Assembly: GCA_021789795.1 (NCBI GenBank)
Contig: JAJYJA010000042.1
Span: 1 to 15,666, forward strand
Reading direction: 5' to 3'
Source: Deltaproteobacteria bacterium
GTDB taxonomy: Bacteria; Desulfobacterota; Desulfobulbia; Desulfobulbales; VMSU01
Length of the DNA: 15,666 nt
Position numbers and translations under genes: made by a program. Shown one piece after another: positions 1 through 6,541 of this stretch. The notes below the pieces were generated by a model. It saw only the letters and a program-made list of their open reading frames with translations. It was not told the DNA's origin and did not search any database. Numbering within the stretch: the stretch's first letter is position 1; the number at the start of each line of letters is the position of its first letter.

Positions 1-4
1 TGCT

Positions 5-24
5 TAGCCATCGGCTACCTTTTT
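5..24 (+). terminator. Possible Rho-independent terminator of a gene left of the window
   Basis: TAGCC (5-9), loop ATC, GGCTA (13-17), then CC and five T (20-24) form a short hairpin plus T-run on the + strand. It lies just past the 3' end of the minus-strand zinc-ribbon gene, so it may end a + strand gene outside the window. The stem is only 5 bp, and the sequence beyond the left edge is unknown. Confidence 0.35.
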
Positions 25-33
25 GCGAGATCA

Positions 34-210
34 TCAATCGTAGATCAATACCGTATAGCGGGCCAGCAACTCCTCGGTCTCCTCGTCCAGCAGGTCGGCC
101 ACCTCGTGGAGATGGAACTCGTGGCCGCAACGGGTGCAGCGCATCCGAAGCCGCCGGCAGGAACGGGCCACCTCCAGAATCCCCTGGCACTTCTTGCATT
201 GCATGGCCAT
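34..210 (-). CDS. Small zinc-ribbon protein with two CxxC motifs (58 aa)
   Basis: A 58-residue ORF starts at ATG (210), 4 nt after the pyrE stop codon, so it is very likely co-transcribed and translationally coupled with pyrE. Two CxxC knuckles are visible, C5-K-K-C8 and C25-T-R-C28, with a further Cys at residue 18 in S-C-R-R, then an acidic helical tail rich in Asp, Glu and Leu. This is the layout of a single zinc ribbon. It recalls the small deltaproteobacterial proteins annotated as dual CXXC motif small (seleno)protein, but that assignment is from memory. No catalytic function can be read. A second ATG two codons in (204) is an alternative start. The ORF ends in tandem TGA TGA codons, which is unusual and is discussed as a finding. 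Confidence 0.75.
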   Translation of the reverse strand: MAMQCKKCQGILEVARSCRRLRMRCTRCGHEFHLHEVADLLDEETEELLARYTVLIYD

Positions 211-214
211 CAGG

Positions 215-769
215 CTACCCCAACAGCTCGGCGCGGGTAAAAATGGCGGTCAGCGGGCAACCCGCCGCGGCCAGGGCCTCGGCCCCGCCCTCCTGACGAT
301 CGACCACGGCAATCACCATCCCCACCCGGTAGCCCTGCCTTTCCACCCGCTCGATCACCTTGAGCAAGGTGCCGCCGGTGGTGACCACGTCCTCGACCAG
401 GGCCACCCTGGCGCCGGCCGGGATGTTGCCCTGGCCCTCGATATAGGCCTCGGTGCCGTGCTTCTTAGACTCCTTACGGACGATGAAGGCCGGGAGGGGT
501 TGGCCCTCCAGGAAGCTGACCAGGGAGACGGCGGTGACCAGCGGGTCGGCGCCCAGGGTCATGCCGCCCACCGCGCCGATCGGCTCGGGACAGTCGCGGA
601 TGGCCTTAAAGATCAGCCTGCCGCACAGGTAGCCACCCTCGGCGTCCAGGGTGGTCTGCTTGCCATCCACGTAAAAGTCCGACTCGCGGCCCGAGGTCAA
701 CTTGAAGCTGCCCTGGCGGTACGATTTCTTAAGCAGAATCTCTTTTAAACGCTGACGTTCAGAGGTCAT
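215..769 (-). CDS. pyrE: Orotate phosphoribosyltransferase
   Basis: Joins orotate to PRPP to give orotidine 5'-monophosphate in cytoplasmic de novo pyrimidine synthesis. The 184-residue length is normal for the bacterial enzyme. The type I PRPP-binding motif VALVEDVVTTGGT is at residues 122-134, and the flexible catalytic loop VRKESKKHG, with the conserved Lys/Lys/His, is near 98-105. The N-terminal GSFKLTSGRESDFYVDGK stretch is also typical of the family. The start at ATG 769 is the only Met near the conserved N-terminus, but no clear Shine-Dalgarno sequence precedes it; the upstream stretch is pyrimidine-rich instead. It lies 54 nt downstream of the DUF4438 gene and 4 nt upstream of the zinc-ribbon gene, so a three-gene transcript is plausible. 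A weak -10 (TATAAC, complement of 823-828) overlaps the DUF4438 stop codon. Confidence 0.96.
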   Translation of the reverse strand: MTSERQRLKEILLKKSYRQGSFKLTSGRESDFYVDGKQTTLDAEGGYLCGRLIFKAIRDCPEPIGAVGGMTLGADPLVTAVSLVSFLEGQPLPAFIVRKESKKHGTEAYIEGQGNIPAGARVALVEDVVTTGGTLLKVIERVERQGYRVGMVIAVVDRQEGGAEALAAAGCPLTAIFTRAELLG

Positions 770-823
770 AGGATTGTAATCGAAAAGAGGAGGCCAAGGG
801 GTGGCGCGTAGCGCGCAACCTGG

Positions 824-1708
824 TTATAATCTGGCAAAATAATTTAAGATATTCGCTTTTTTGTCAATCTTAGGGACGAGTTGTCCGTCCCTTGAACTCA
901 TCGCCACCATCGCCCCTGGCCCGTGACCGGCCAAGACGCAGTCGGAGTGGACCACGACGGCGATCACCACCGCCCCGGTCTTGTAGATCCGGCCGTAGGA
1001 GGCGTCGGCGTCAATGATCGCCACCAGATCGCCCAGGCGCAGATCGTCCAAGCCGTACTCCTCCACCGTGGGCCGGTCGAAGAGCTGGATGTCGTAATCG
1101 CCGCTGTGGCTGTGGCTGGCGCCGATCCCTGAGCCCATGATCCTGGCCGGCACGGTGTGGGTCACCCCCACCTCCAGACGTCCGTCCCTGGTCTTTTTTA
1201 AGTTGAGCAACGCCAACAGGCCGGGGTCGAGGTTCATGATCCGAAGGCCGGGGAAGGCCAAGGCCTTTAGTCCGCAGCCGTAGGCCTGGATCTGAATTTT
1301 ATCGCCGATCACCAGTTGCTCCAAGACCTCGGGGGCAAAATCGACCAGCACGTGCTCGATGCCGCCGTGCTTGCCGGTAACCCGCCCCCTCTTGCCCTTG
1401 GCCTCGCCCGAGACTACGGTGGCGAGGTTACCGACGCAGGAGAACTGGTTTAAAGCCCGGTTCGGCCCCGGCTGGCCGCCGATGTCCTTGAAGTTGCTGA
1501 TGCTCACCCCCGGCTCGACGTGATCGGCAAACCAGCCGCCCGCCAGGTCGCCAATCCTTAAGTTATAGGTGATGCCGCCCACCCCCGGATAGATCTCCGG
1601 GATGCCGTCCGGTGACACCCGGTAAGGGTTGATCCCGCCAAGCGGCGAGGTGATCTCGCCAATCACCGACTGGCGAATGAGCTTGTCCTGGTTGGTTTTG
1701 AGCACCAT
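824..1708 (-). CDS. DUF4438 domain protein of unknown function
   Basis: A 294-residue cytoplasmic protein with no signal peptide or membrane span. I recognise it as a DUF4438 protein, a family spread through anaerobes such as Thermotoga, from features like the N-terminal GGINPYRVSPDGIPEIYPG block, the central VVSGEAKGKRGRVTGKHGG segment (a KOW-like turn) and the C-terminal stretch ending near GPGAMVAMSS. No function is known to me and no catalytic motif stands out; the conserved His, Asp and Gly residues could suit metal or small-molecule binding. I chose ATG 1708, preceded by AGGTG at 3-nt spacing. A GTG two codons upstream (1714) is possible. A promoter with TATAAT lies about 125 bp upstream. 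It is followed by pyrE in the same direction. Confidence 0.8.
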   Translation of the reverse strand: MVLKTNQDKLIRQSVIGEITSPLGGINPYRVSPDGIPEIYPGVGGITYNLRIGDLAGGWFADHVEPGVSISNFKDIGGQPGPNRALNQFSCVGNLATVVSGEAKGKRGRVTGKHGGIEHVLVDFAPEVLEQLVIGDKIQIQAYGCGLKALAFPGLRIMNLDPGLLALLNLKKTRDGRLEVGVTHTVPARIMGSGIGASHSHSGDYDIQLFDRPTVEEYGLDDLRLGDLVAIIDADASYGRIYKTGAVVIAVVVHSDCVLAGHGPGAMVAMSSRDGQLVPKIDKKANILNYFARL

Positions 1709-1832
1709 TTTCACCTATATTTCCAGTTCGCATTCAAAAATACTCTATTCAGAGTCGTTCCGAATGGTTGCGGGGGAAATATGCTTTTTTTGAATCACAA
1801 CCGCCCGACAAATTCCCGACCAACGGCGGGGC

Positions 1833-1861
1833 ATTATAACGGCAAGCGAGGGGATGAACAA
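1833..1861 (-). promoter_or_regulatory. Sigma-70-like promoter for DUF4438/pyrE
   Basis: On the minus strand a perfect TATAAT -10 (1838-1833) stands 17 nt after TTGTTC (1861-1856), a weak -35. The predicted start near 1826 gives a leader of about 118 nt for the DUF4438 gene. The -10 is strong and the -35 poor, so an activator may help. Confidence 0.5.
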
Positions 1862-1933
1862 TCTTTTTCGCCCGCGCCGCGGGATTGAAATAGGCAACCC
1901 GTCCGATTTATCGTTTAACCGCTGCCGTTCGTT

Positions 1934-1963
1934 TTTCCGGAATATAGTCCAGATTTACGGAAA
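1934..1963. repeat. Inverted repeat, candidate enhancer for sigma-54 activator
   Basis: TTTCCG (1934-1939) and CGGAAA (1958-1963) form inverted arms with an 18-nt spacer, about 123-152 bp upstream of the predicted sigma-54 start. That is a usual distance for binding by an enhancer-binding protein. The arms are only 6 bp, so the call is weak. Confidence 0.3.
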
Positions 1964-1998
1964 TTTATCCCCGGCAAGGCCGAACCGACAAGCTACTT

Positions 1999-2012
1999 GT
2001 TAAAGTATTAAC
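1999..2012. repeat. Palindrome GTTAA-AGTA-TTAAC
   Basis: A perfect 5-bp inverted repeat with a 4-nt spacer, roughly 75-87 bp upstream of the predicted sigma-54 transcription start and just upstream of the IHF site. It could be an activator half-site pair. A GTTAAC also occurs upstream of the second sigma-54 promoter (6671-6676). The sequence is AT-rich, so chance is possible. Confidence 0.3.
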
Positions 2013-2019
2013 TCTCTAA

Positions 2020-2032
2020 TATCAATATGTTA
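2020..2032 (+). promoter_or_regulatory. IHF-binding site
   Basis: TATCAATATGTTA matches the IHF consensus WATCAANNNNTTR at every defined position. It lies in an AT-rich tract about 29 bp upstream of the -24 element, between that element and the candidate enhancers. This is the classic place for IHF to bend DNA so that an enhancer-bound activator reaches sigma-54 RNA polymerase. Confidence 0.6.
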
Positions 2033-2059
2033 AATTTTATTTTGGGAAAAATAAACATC

Positions 2060-2075
2060 AGGCACCATTTGTGCA
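2060..2075 (+). promoter_or_regulatory. Sigma-54 (-24/-12) promoter of the PEP-CTERM gene
   Basis: AGGCACCATTTGTGCA compares with the consensus TGGCACG-N4-TTGCW: GGCAC and TGCA are present, and the invariant GG (2061-2062) and GC (2073-2074) are exactly 12 nt apart. Transcription should begin near 2086, giving a leader of about 75 nt. An exact IHF site lies upstream. Sigma-54 control of PEP-CTERM genes through the PrsK/PrsR pair is known in other bacteria, so the context fits. Confidence 0.7.
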
Positions 2076-2106
2076 TTAACAAAAAATCAGGCTCTAACTT
2101 AATCAA

Positions 2107-2126
2107 GAGGCGTCACTGACCGCCTC
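2107..2126 (+). other. Leader hairpin ahead of the PEP-CTERM gene
   Basis: GAGGCG (2107-2112), an 8-nt loop and CGCCTC (2121-2126) form a perfect 6-bp stem inside the predicted leader, about 20 nt before the Shine-Dalgarno sequence. It has no T-run and so is not a terminator; it may stabilise the mRNA or bind a regulator. Confidence 0.4.
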
Positions 2127-2160
2127 AACCGAGAAACTAAAGTGGGGGGAGGAACAAAAG

Positions 2161-2925
2161 ATGAAGAGGGCTATCGCCTTGGGGCTAATGATGATGGGGG
2201 GCATACTGGGGGCGGCGGACGGCGCCCAGGCCACGCTCATCACCATCGGCACCGCCGGCTACAACGGAGCCAGCTACAACCTGATCTGGGAAAACGACCA
2301 CAACGGACGCTCGCTGGTCTGGCTGGACTACACCAACGCCCCCACCCTCTGGTTCTATCAGAATCTCTGGGCCGCCAGCCTAAACGGAACTGGGGTACTG
2401 AGCTATGACTTGAAGCCTGGCTACCACGTCGATTGGGGTGCCAACCCCTGGCGGCTGCCGACCACGGTGGACGATTCCCAGGCCTACGCCAGCAACAACA
2501 GCCTACCCAGCGACTTCTGGTACAGCGGGGCTTACTCCCTGGGCTTCAACAATCAGACCTCGGAGTTGGGCCACCTGTTCTACGGGGAATTGGGCAACAA
2601 GGGCTACACCTCCACCAGCGGGGCATACCCCCAACCCGGCTGGGGGCTGACCAGCGTCGGCGACTTCGCCCACCTCACCGACTCCTGGTATTGGTCGGCG
2701 ACTGAGTATGGCGGCTACCTGGCAAACGCCTGGGATTTCATCATTGGTTACGGCTACCAACTCGACATCAACAAAAACTACTTCAGTTACGGACTGGCCG
2801 TCCGTTCCGGGGAGGTAAGCTACGACCAGAACCCCGTCCCGACCCCGGAACCAGGCACCATGCTGCTCCTGGGCACCGGTCTGATCGGTCTGGCCACCGT
2901 GGGCCGCCGGCGCCGGGCGTCCTGA
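2161..2925 (+). CDS. PEP-CTERM sorting-domain protein with DUF1566-like core
   Basis: A secreted, surface-anchored protein of 254 residues. It starts with a signal peptide (basic MKR, hydrophobic 4-20, likely cleavage after A22-Q-A24). The C-terminus holds the PEP-CTERM signal: P229-E-P, a hydrophobic span at about 233-247, then an Arg-rich end. Such signals are cut by an exosortase, and the proteins usually accompany exopolysaccharide export. The core has WRLP (97-100), a long Gly/Ser/Tyr/Trp-rich loop region, YWSATEY (177-183) and a final LAVRSGE, the signature pattern of DUF1566/Lcl-type, C-type-lectin-like domains, so sugar or protein binding is possible. GGGGGAGG sits about 8 nt before the ATG, a strong ribosome site. 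A sigma-54 promoter and IHF site precede it. No exosortase or polysaccharide gene is in the window. It ends 15 nt from the convergent ATPase gene with no terminator visible. Confidence 0.9.
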   Translation: MKRAIALGLMMMGGILGAADGAQATLITIGTAGYNGASYNLIWENDHNGRSLVWLDYTNAPTLWFYQNLWAASLNGTGVLSYDLKPGYHVDWGANPWRLPTTVDDSQAYASNNSLPSDFWYSGAYSLGFNNQTSELGHLFYGELGNKGYTSTSGAYPQPGWGLTSVGDFAHLTDSWYWSATEYGGYLANAWDFIIGYGYQLDINKNYFSYGLAVRSGEVSYDQNPVPTPEPGTMLLLGTGLIGLATVGRRRRAS

Positions 2926-2940
2926 CATCCCACCCCCGCC

Positions 2941-5172
2941 TCAGCCCTTCCTGGCCTCGCCGGCCAGACGCACGATGATGGCGTTGGCCTGGGAAAGCCG
3001 GGTGGCCAGGGTCTTGAACAGGTGGCTCGACACCTCCGGGTATTTCAGGATGATCTCGCTCAACTTGTCGCCTGGATAGCGCTTGACCACCGACCGGCCC
3101 TTGGAGACGATGCTCGCCGAGCGCACCTCGCCGGTGACGGCCGACATCTCGCCGAAATAGTCGCCGGGTTGCACGATCTCGGCGATCTTCTTGCCGTCCC
3201 GCACCACCAGCAACGCCCCCTGGATGAGCTTGAAAAAATCGATGTCCCGGTTGCCCTGACGGATGATGTAGTCGCCTTCCTGGTAGTGCTCCTGGTCGGG
3301 GTTGACCAGGTAGGCGGGCAGGCTCTCGGCGCTGATCACCGTCTTCTTCAACACCTCCTCGATGCTGGTGTCGCCGCTGACCACCTTGTTGATCCCGGCG
3401 TTGCGCAGCGGGGTCATGCCCTCCTGGATGGCGACCTTGCGCAACTGATCCTCCGGCACCCGGGCGTTGATCGCCTTGGACACCTCGTCCGTCACCTCCA
3501 TCAACTCAAAGAGCCCCACCCGGCCCTTGTAGCCGCCGCCGTTGCACAGCGAGCAGCCCTTGGGGCCGTGCAGCACCAAGCCCTCCAGTTGCGACTCCTT
3601 GAATCCCATCGCCAGCAACTCGTTAGGCGAGTAGGAGCAGGGCACCACCGTCTTGCACTCCCGGCAGAGGCGGCGGGCCAGGCGCTGGGATTGCACCATG
3701 GTCACCGCCGAGGCGATCATGAAGGGCGGAATGCCGATATCCACCAGCCGGCCGATGGTGGCCGGGCAGTCGTTGGTGTGCAGGGTGGAGAACACCAGAT
3801 GCCCGGTCATGGCCGCCTTGATGGCGATCTCGGCGGTCTCCATGTCCCGGATCTCGCCCACCATGATGATGTCCGGGTCCTGGCGCAGAAAGGCCTTGAG
3901 CGCCGCCGCGAAGGTCATGCCCACCTCGTTACGCACGTTGACCTGGTTGATGCCCTTGAAGTTGAACTCCACCGGGTCCTCGGCGGTCAGGATCTTGGTG
4001 CCCTCGTCGTTTAGCGAATTCAGGATCGAGTACAGGGTGACGGTCTTGCCGCTGCCGGTGGGCCCAGTCACCAAGAGCAGCCCTTGTGGCCGGTTGATGC
4101 AACGCTTGATGGTCTCAAAGGTCTTGGTCTCAAAGCCGAGCTTGGTGAGATCGACGTTGAGCGAACTCTTGTCCAGAATCCGCATGACGATCCCCTCGCC
4201 GTACAGGGTGGGCAGGGTCGAGACCCGGAAGTCCACCGCCCGGTTCCTGGTGAGCCGGATGCGGATACGGCCGTCCTGAGGCACTCGGCGCTCGGTGATG
4301 TCCAGGGCCGCCAGGATCTTGATCCGCGAAATAAGCGCGTTTTTGATGTTGAGCGGCAGGTTCATGGAGCGGTACAAGGTGCCGTCCAAGCGATACCGCA
4401 CCTGGAGGTTCTTCTCGTAAGGCTCGATGTGGATATCGCTCACCCCGTCCTTGATCGCCTTGATCAGGATGCCGTTGACCAGCTTGATGATCGGGGCGTC
4501 GGAGGCGGAGTACTGATCGCCCATCGCCTCGCCGCCCTCCTCGCTCTCCAGGTCGTAACTCTCCGCCGCCTCCGAGGCCAGGGCGCCGAAGTCGTCGATG
4601 CTGGTGAGCTGGCCCTCGTCCTCCTCGGGCTTCTCCACCTCGCCGCCCTTGGTCAGTTCGGCATACTCCTCGTCGCTGATCTTGTAGTATTTCCGGTAGG
4701 CATCGACGATGTCCCGCTCCATGGAGATACTGACCGCGAGCGCCATCTTGACGTCGGCCTGCAGGTTCTCCACCGCGCTGGTGTCGGTGGGCTCGGACAT
4801 GGTGACGTGGAGGGTCTTGCCCGCGGTGCGCAGAGGGAAGGCCATGTACTTGCGGGCCACGGCGTAGGGCATGAGGGCCAGGACATCCTTGCTGGGCGGC
4901 TCGTCCCGGATGCTGACGGCGGGGAAGTTCTGCACCCGGCTTAGGACGTTGAGGATGGTGTTCTCCTCAATGTAGCCCAGGCGGATCAGGATATTGCCCA
5001 GCCGCCCGCCGGACTTCTTCTGGAAGGCCAGGGCCTCCTCAAGCTGATTGGTGGTGATCAGGCCCTCCTTGCGGAGGATCTCGCCGATCTTCAGCTTGCC
5101 GGCCCCGGATTGATCCTTTACCGAGGCCCGGAGGCTAGATTGATCGGAGGCTTTGGAGACGGGAGCGACCAT
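2941..5172 (-). CDS. PilB/GspE-family ATPase with MshEN and cyclic-nucleotide-binding domains
   Basis: Hexameric cytoplasmic ATPase that powers type IV pilus extension or type II secretion. The 743 residues are longer than a usual PilB (about 570). In order: an MshEN domain with two 24-residue motifs (28-51, KIGEILRKEG...; 57-80, RLGNILIRLG...), the fold that binds c-di-GMP in MshE; a linker with acidic stretches; the motor domain with Walker A GPTGSGKT near 369, Walker B DIIMVGEIRD near 431 and the His box STLHTND; a tetracysteine zinc site (CREC near 504, CSLC near 541); and, from about 627, a cyclic-nucleotide-binding domain with the phosphate-cassette pattern FGEMSAVTGEVRSAS (near 670), including its Arg. 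The start lacks a clear Shine-Dalgarno sequence and the first 25 residues are unconserved, so the true start may differ. No other pilus or secretion gene adjoins it, so the partner machine is unknown. Confidence 0.9.
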   Translation of the reverse strand: MVAPVSKASDQSSLRASVKDQSGAGKLKIGEILRKEGLITTNQLEEALAFQKKSGGRLGNILIRLGYIEENTILNVLSRVQNFPAVSIRDEPPSKDVLALMPYAVARKYMAFPLRTAGKTLHVTMSEPTDTSAVENLQADVKMALAVSISMERDIVDAYRKYYKISDEEYAELTKGGEVEKPEEDEGQLTSIDDFGALASEAAESYDLESEEGGEAMGDQYSASDAPIIKLVNGILIKAIKDGVSDIHIEPYEKNLQVRYRLDGTLYRSMNLPLNIKNALISRIKILAALDITERRVPQDGRIRIRLTRNRAVDFRVSTLPTLYGEGIVMRILDKSSLNVDLTKLGFETKTFETIKRCINRPQGLLLVTGPTGSGKTVTLYSILNSLNDEGTKILTAEDPVEFNFKGINQVNVRNEVGMTFAAALKAFLRQDPDIIMVGEIRDMETAEIAIKAAMTGHLVFSTLHTNDCPATIGRLVDIGIPPFMIASAVTMVQSQRLARRLCRECKTVVPCSYSPNELLAMGFKESQLEGLVLHGPKGCSLCNGGGYKGRVGLFELMEVTDEVSKAINARVPEDQLRKVAIQEGMTPLRNAGINKVVSGDTSIEEVLKKTVISAESLPAYLVNPDQEHYQEGDYIIRQGNRDIDFFKLIQGALLVVRDGKKIAEIVQPGDYFGEMSAVTGEVRSASIVSKGRSVVKRYPGDKLSEIILKYPEVSSHLFKTLATRLSQANAIIVRLAGEARKG

Positions 5173-5220
5173 ATATCGTAGGCAGGGGGAAGAGGCGGCA
5201 ACTACTTTAAGGTTGGGAAA

Positions 5221-5234
5221 CCGCCGGGGGGCGG
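5221..5234 (-). terminator. Weak GC hairpin between pfkA and the ATPase gene
   Basis: On the minus strand CCGCC-CCCC-GGCGG is followed by TTTCCC, about 100 nt past the pfkA stop. The tract after the stem has only three T. It might reduce read-through from pfkA into the ATPase gene, but it is a poor intrinsic terminator. Confidence 0.25.
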
Positions 5235-5332
5235 AGGGACATTGCCCGGCCCTTAGGCGGTTGATCGGACGGCCTCCGCCTCATAAGCAGGCCGACTTGC
5301 GGCGCGCCAAGGCCCAGGCGGTTGCCGGAATC

Positions 5333-6424
5333 TCAGTCACCCAGACAGATGCCGATCTCCCGGGCGGTGAGGATCTTGTCGTCGTTTAAGTCCACCTTCT
5401 TCCGGCGGCGGGTCGCCTCCTCCAGGGTGACCTTCTGCATCTCGCCGTTGACCAGGGCCACCATGTGGCCGAAGAGGCCCTCATCGACCATGCGGACGGC
5501 GGCGGCCCCAAAACGCAGGGCCAGCAGACGGTCGAAGGTGGTGGGCGAACCGCCCCGCTGGAGGTGGCCCAAGACCAGGGAGCGGGTATCCTTTTCGGTG
5601 ATCCTCCGCACCTCCTTGGCCACCCAGTCGCCGATGCCGCCCAGGAGCACCTCCTGCCGGCCGACCTCGCACTGGTTGTCCCGGCAGACCACCCCCGAAT
5701 CCTTGGCGGTGGCGCCCTCGGCCACCACCACGATGGCGTAGTGCTTGCCGTGCAGCTCGTTATCCTCGATCTTCTGGCGCACCGAGTCCATATCGAAGGG
5801 GATCTCGGGAATCAAGATCACGTCGGCGCCCCCGGAGATCCCGGAATTTAAGGCGATCCAGCCCGACTCCCGGCCCATGACCTCCACCACCATCACCCGG
5901 TCATGGGACTTGGCGGTGGAATGCAGCTTGTCGATGGCCTCGGTGGCGGTGGAGACGGCGGTGTCAAAGCCAAAGGTGAGCTGGGTGGCGAACAGGTCGT
6001 TATCGATGGTCTTGGGCACCCCGACCACCGGCATCCCCTTCTCCTCGTAAAAACGCCGGGCGATGTCCAGGCTGCCGTCGCCGCCCACCGCGATATGGCA
6101 AGAAAATCCCATCCGGTTGAAATTCTTCATAATCAAATCCGAGATATCGACAATCTGCATCTCACCGGCCAGATTCTTCACCGGCATGGCAAAGGGGTTG
6201 CCCTTGTTGGTGGAGCCCAGAATGGTGCCGCCCAGGGAGGTGATATCCTCGACTATCTTCGGGGTCAGGGGCATCATCTCCTGGGGATCGATCAAGCCCT
6301 TGTAGCCGCCCCGGCTGCCATAGACCTCCCAGCCCCGGGCCTGGGCCGACATCACCACCGCGTAGATCACCGCATTTAAACCCGGGGCATCGCCGCCGCC
6401 GGTGGAAATCACGATCTTCTTCAT
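5333..6424 (-). CDS. pfkA: 6-phosphofructokinase
   Basis: Phosphorylates fructose 6-phosphate to fructose 1,6-bisphosphate in cytoplasmic glycolysis. The 363-residue protein opens with the glycine-rich ISTGGGDAPGLNAV loop. It has GGDGS at 114-118, the catalytic PKTIDND at 137-143 (Asp141 is the proton acceptor) and MGRESGW at 183-189 for sugar-phosphate binding. Gly117 (position 104 of the E. coli enzyme) points to ATP as donor, while Lys138 (E. coli position 124) is the residue found in PPi-dependent enzymes and in some ATP enzymes of other branches. I chose ATG 6424 over the in-frame ATG at 6457 because GAGGTG precedes it closely and the family begins at MKKIVIS. A good sigma-70 promoter lies about 60 bp upstream. 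The ATPase gene follows after 160 nt. Confidence 0.93.
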   Translation of the reverse strand: MKKIVISTGGGDAPGLNAVIYAVVMSAQARGWEVYGSRGGYKGLIDPQEMMPLTPKIVEDITSLGGTILGSTNKGNPFAMPVKNLAGEMQIVDISDLIMKNFNRMGFSCHIAVGGDGSLDIARRFYEEKGMPVVGVPKTIDNDLFATQLTFGFDTAVSTATEAIDKLHSTAKSHDRVMVVEVMGRESGWIALNSGISGGADVILIPEIPFDMDSVRQKIEDNELHGKHYAIVVVAEGATAKDSGVVCRDNQCEVGRQEVLLGGIGDWVAKEVRRITEKDTRSLVLGHLQRGGSPTTFDRLLALRFGAAAVRMVDEGLFGHMVALVNGEMQKVTLEEATRRRKKVDLNDDKILTAREIGICLGD

Positions 6425-6484
6425 ACCCACCTCGCATAATGTTTGAGATAACACCATGTTCCCGGCCCCTTGCCGAGTGGAACC

Positions 6485-6514
6485 ATTATGTCACAGTCCA
6501 CAAAACGCTGTCTA
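6485..6514 (-). promoter_or_regulatory. Sigma-70 promoter of pfkA
   Basis: On the minus strand TAGACA (6514-6509; 5 of 6 matches to TTGACA), an 18-nt spacer and CATAAT (6490-6485; 5 of 6), the latter preceded by TGA as an extended -10. The start near 6478 gives a leader of about 54 nt. Confidence 0.65.
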
Positions 6515-6541
6515 TAAAAATGTTCCCGTCCCTGACCTGAA

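Larger units (their letters stand above)
1715..2160. other. 446-bp divergent regulatory region
   Basis: This gene-free stretch separates the minus-strand DUF4438 gene from the plus-strand PEP-CTERM gene. It holds a sigma-70-like promoter reading left (1833-1861), a small palindrome in that transcript's leader (ACTCT-ATTC-AGAGT, 1742-1755), and a sigma-54 promoter module reading right with IHF and inverted-repeat elements (1934-2075), followed by a leader hairpin. I found no convincing small ORF in it. The AT-rich part begins around 1990, in contrast to the GC-rich genes on both sides. Confidence 0.7.

Noticed and set aside
185..202. TGGCAC followed by TTGCA at 185-199, resembling a sigma-54 promoter
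   Set aside because: GG and GC are not 12 nt apart as required, and the site lies inside the zinc-ribbon coding sequence facing antisense.
134..748. 204-codon plus-strand ORF across pyrE
   Set aside because: It lies antisense to a clear pyrE, has Gln/Gly/Ala/His-rich composition typical of shadow frames in GC-rich DNA, and has no ribosome site.
821..830. TATAAT on the plus strand at 825-830
   Set aside because: No -35 at proper spacing, and it would fire antisense into the DUF4438 gene; probably a chance match or a weak minus-strand -10.
3022..4944. Long plus-strand ORFs of 208-330 codons across the ATPase gene
   Set aside because: They are antisense shadows rich in His, Leu and Asp with no recognisable domain, while the minus frame shows every PilB/GspE motif.
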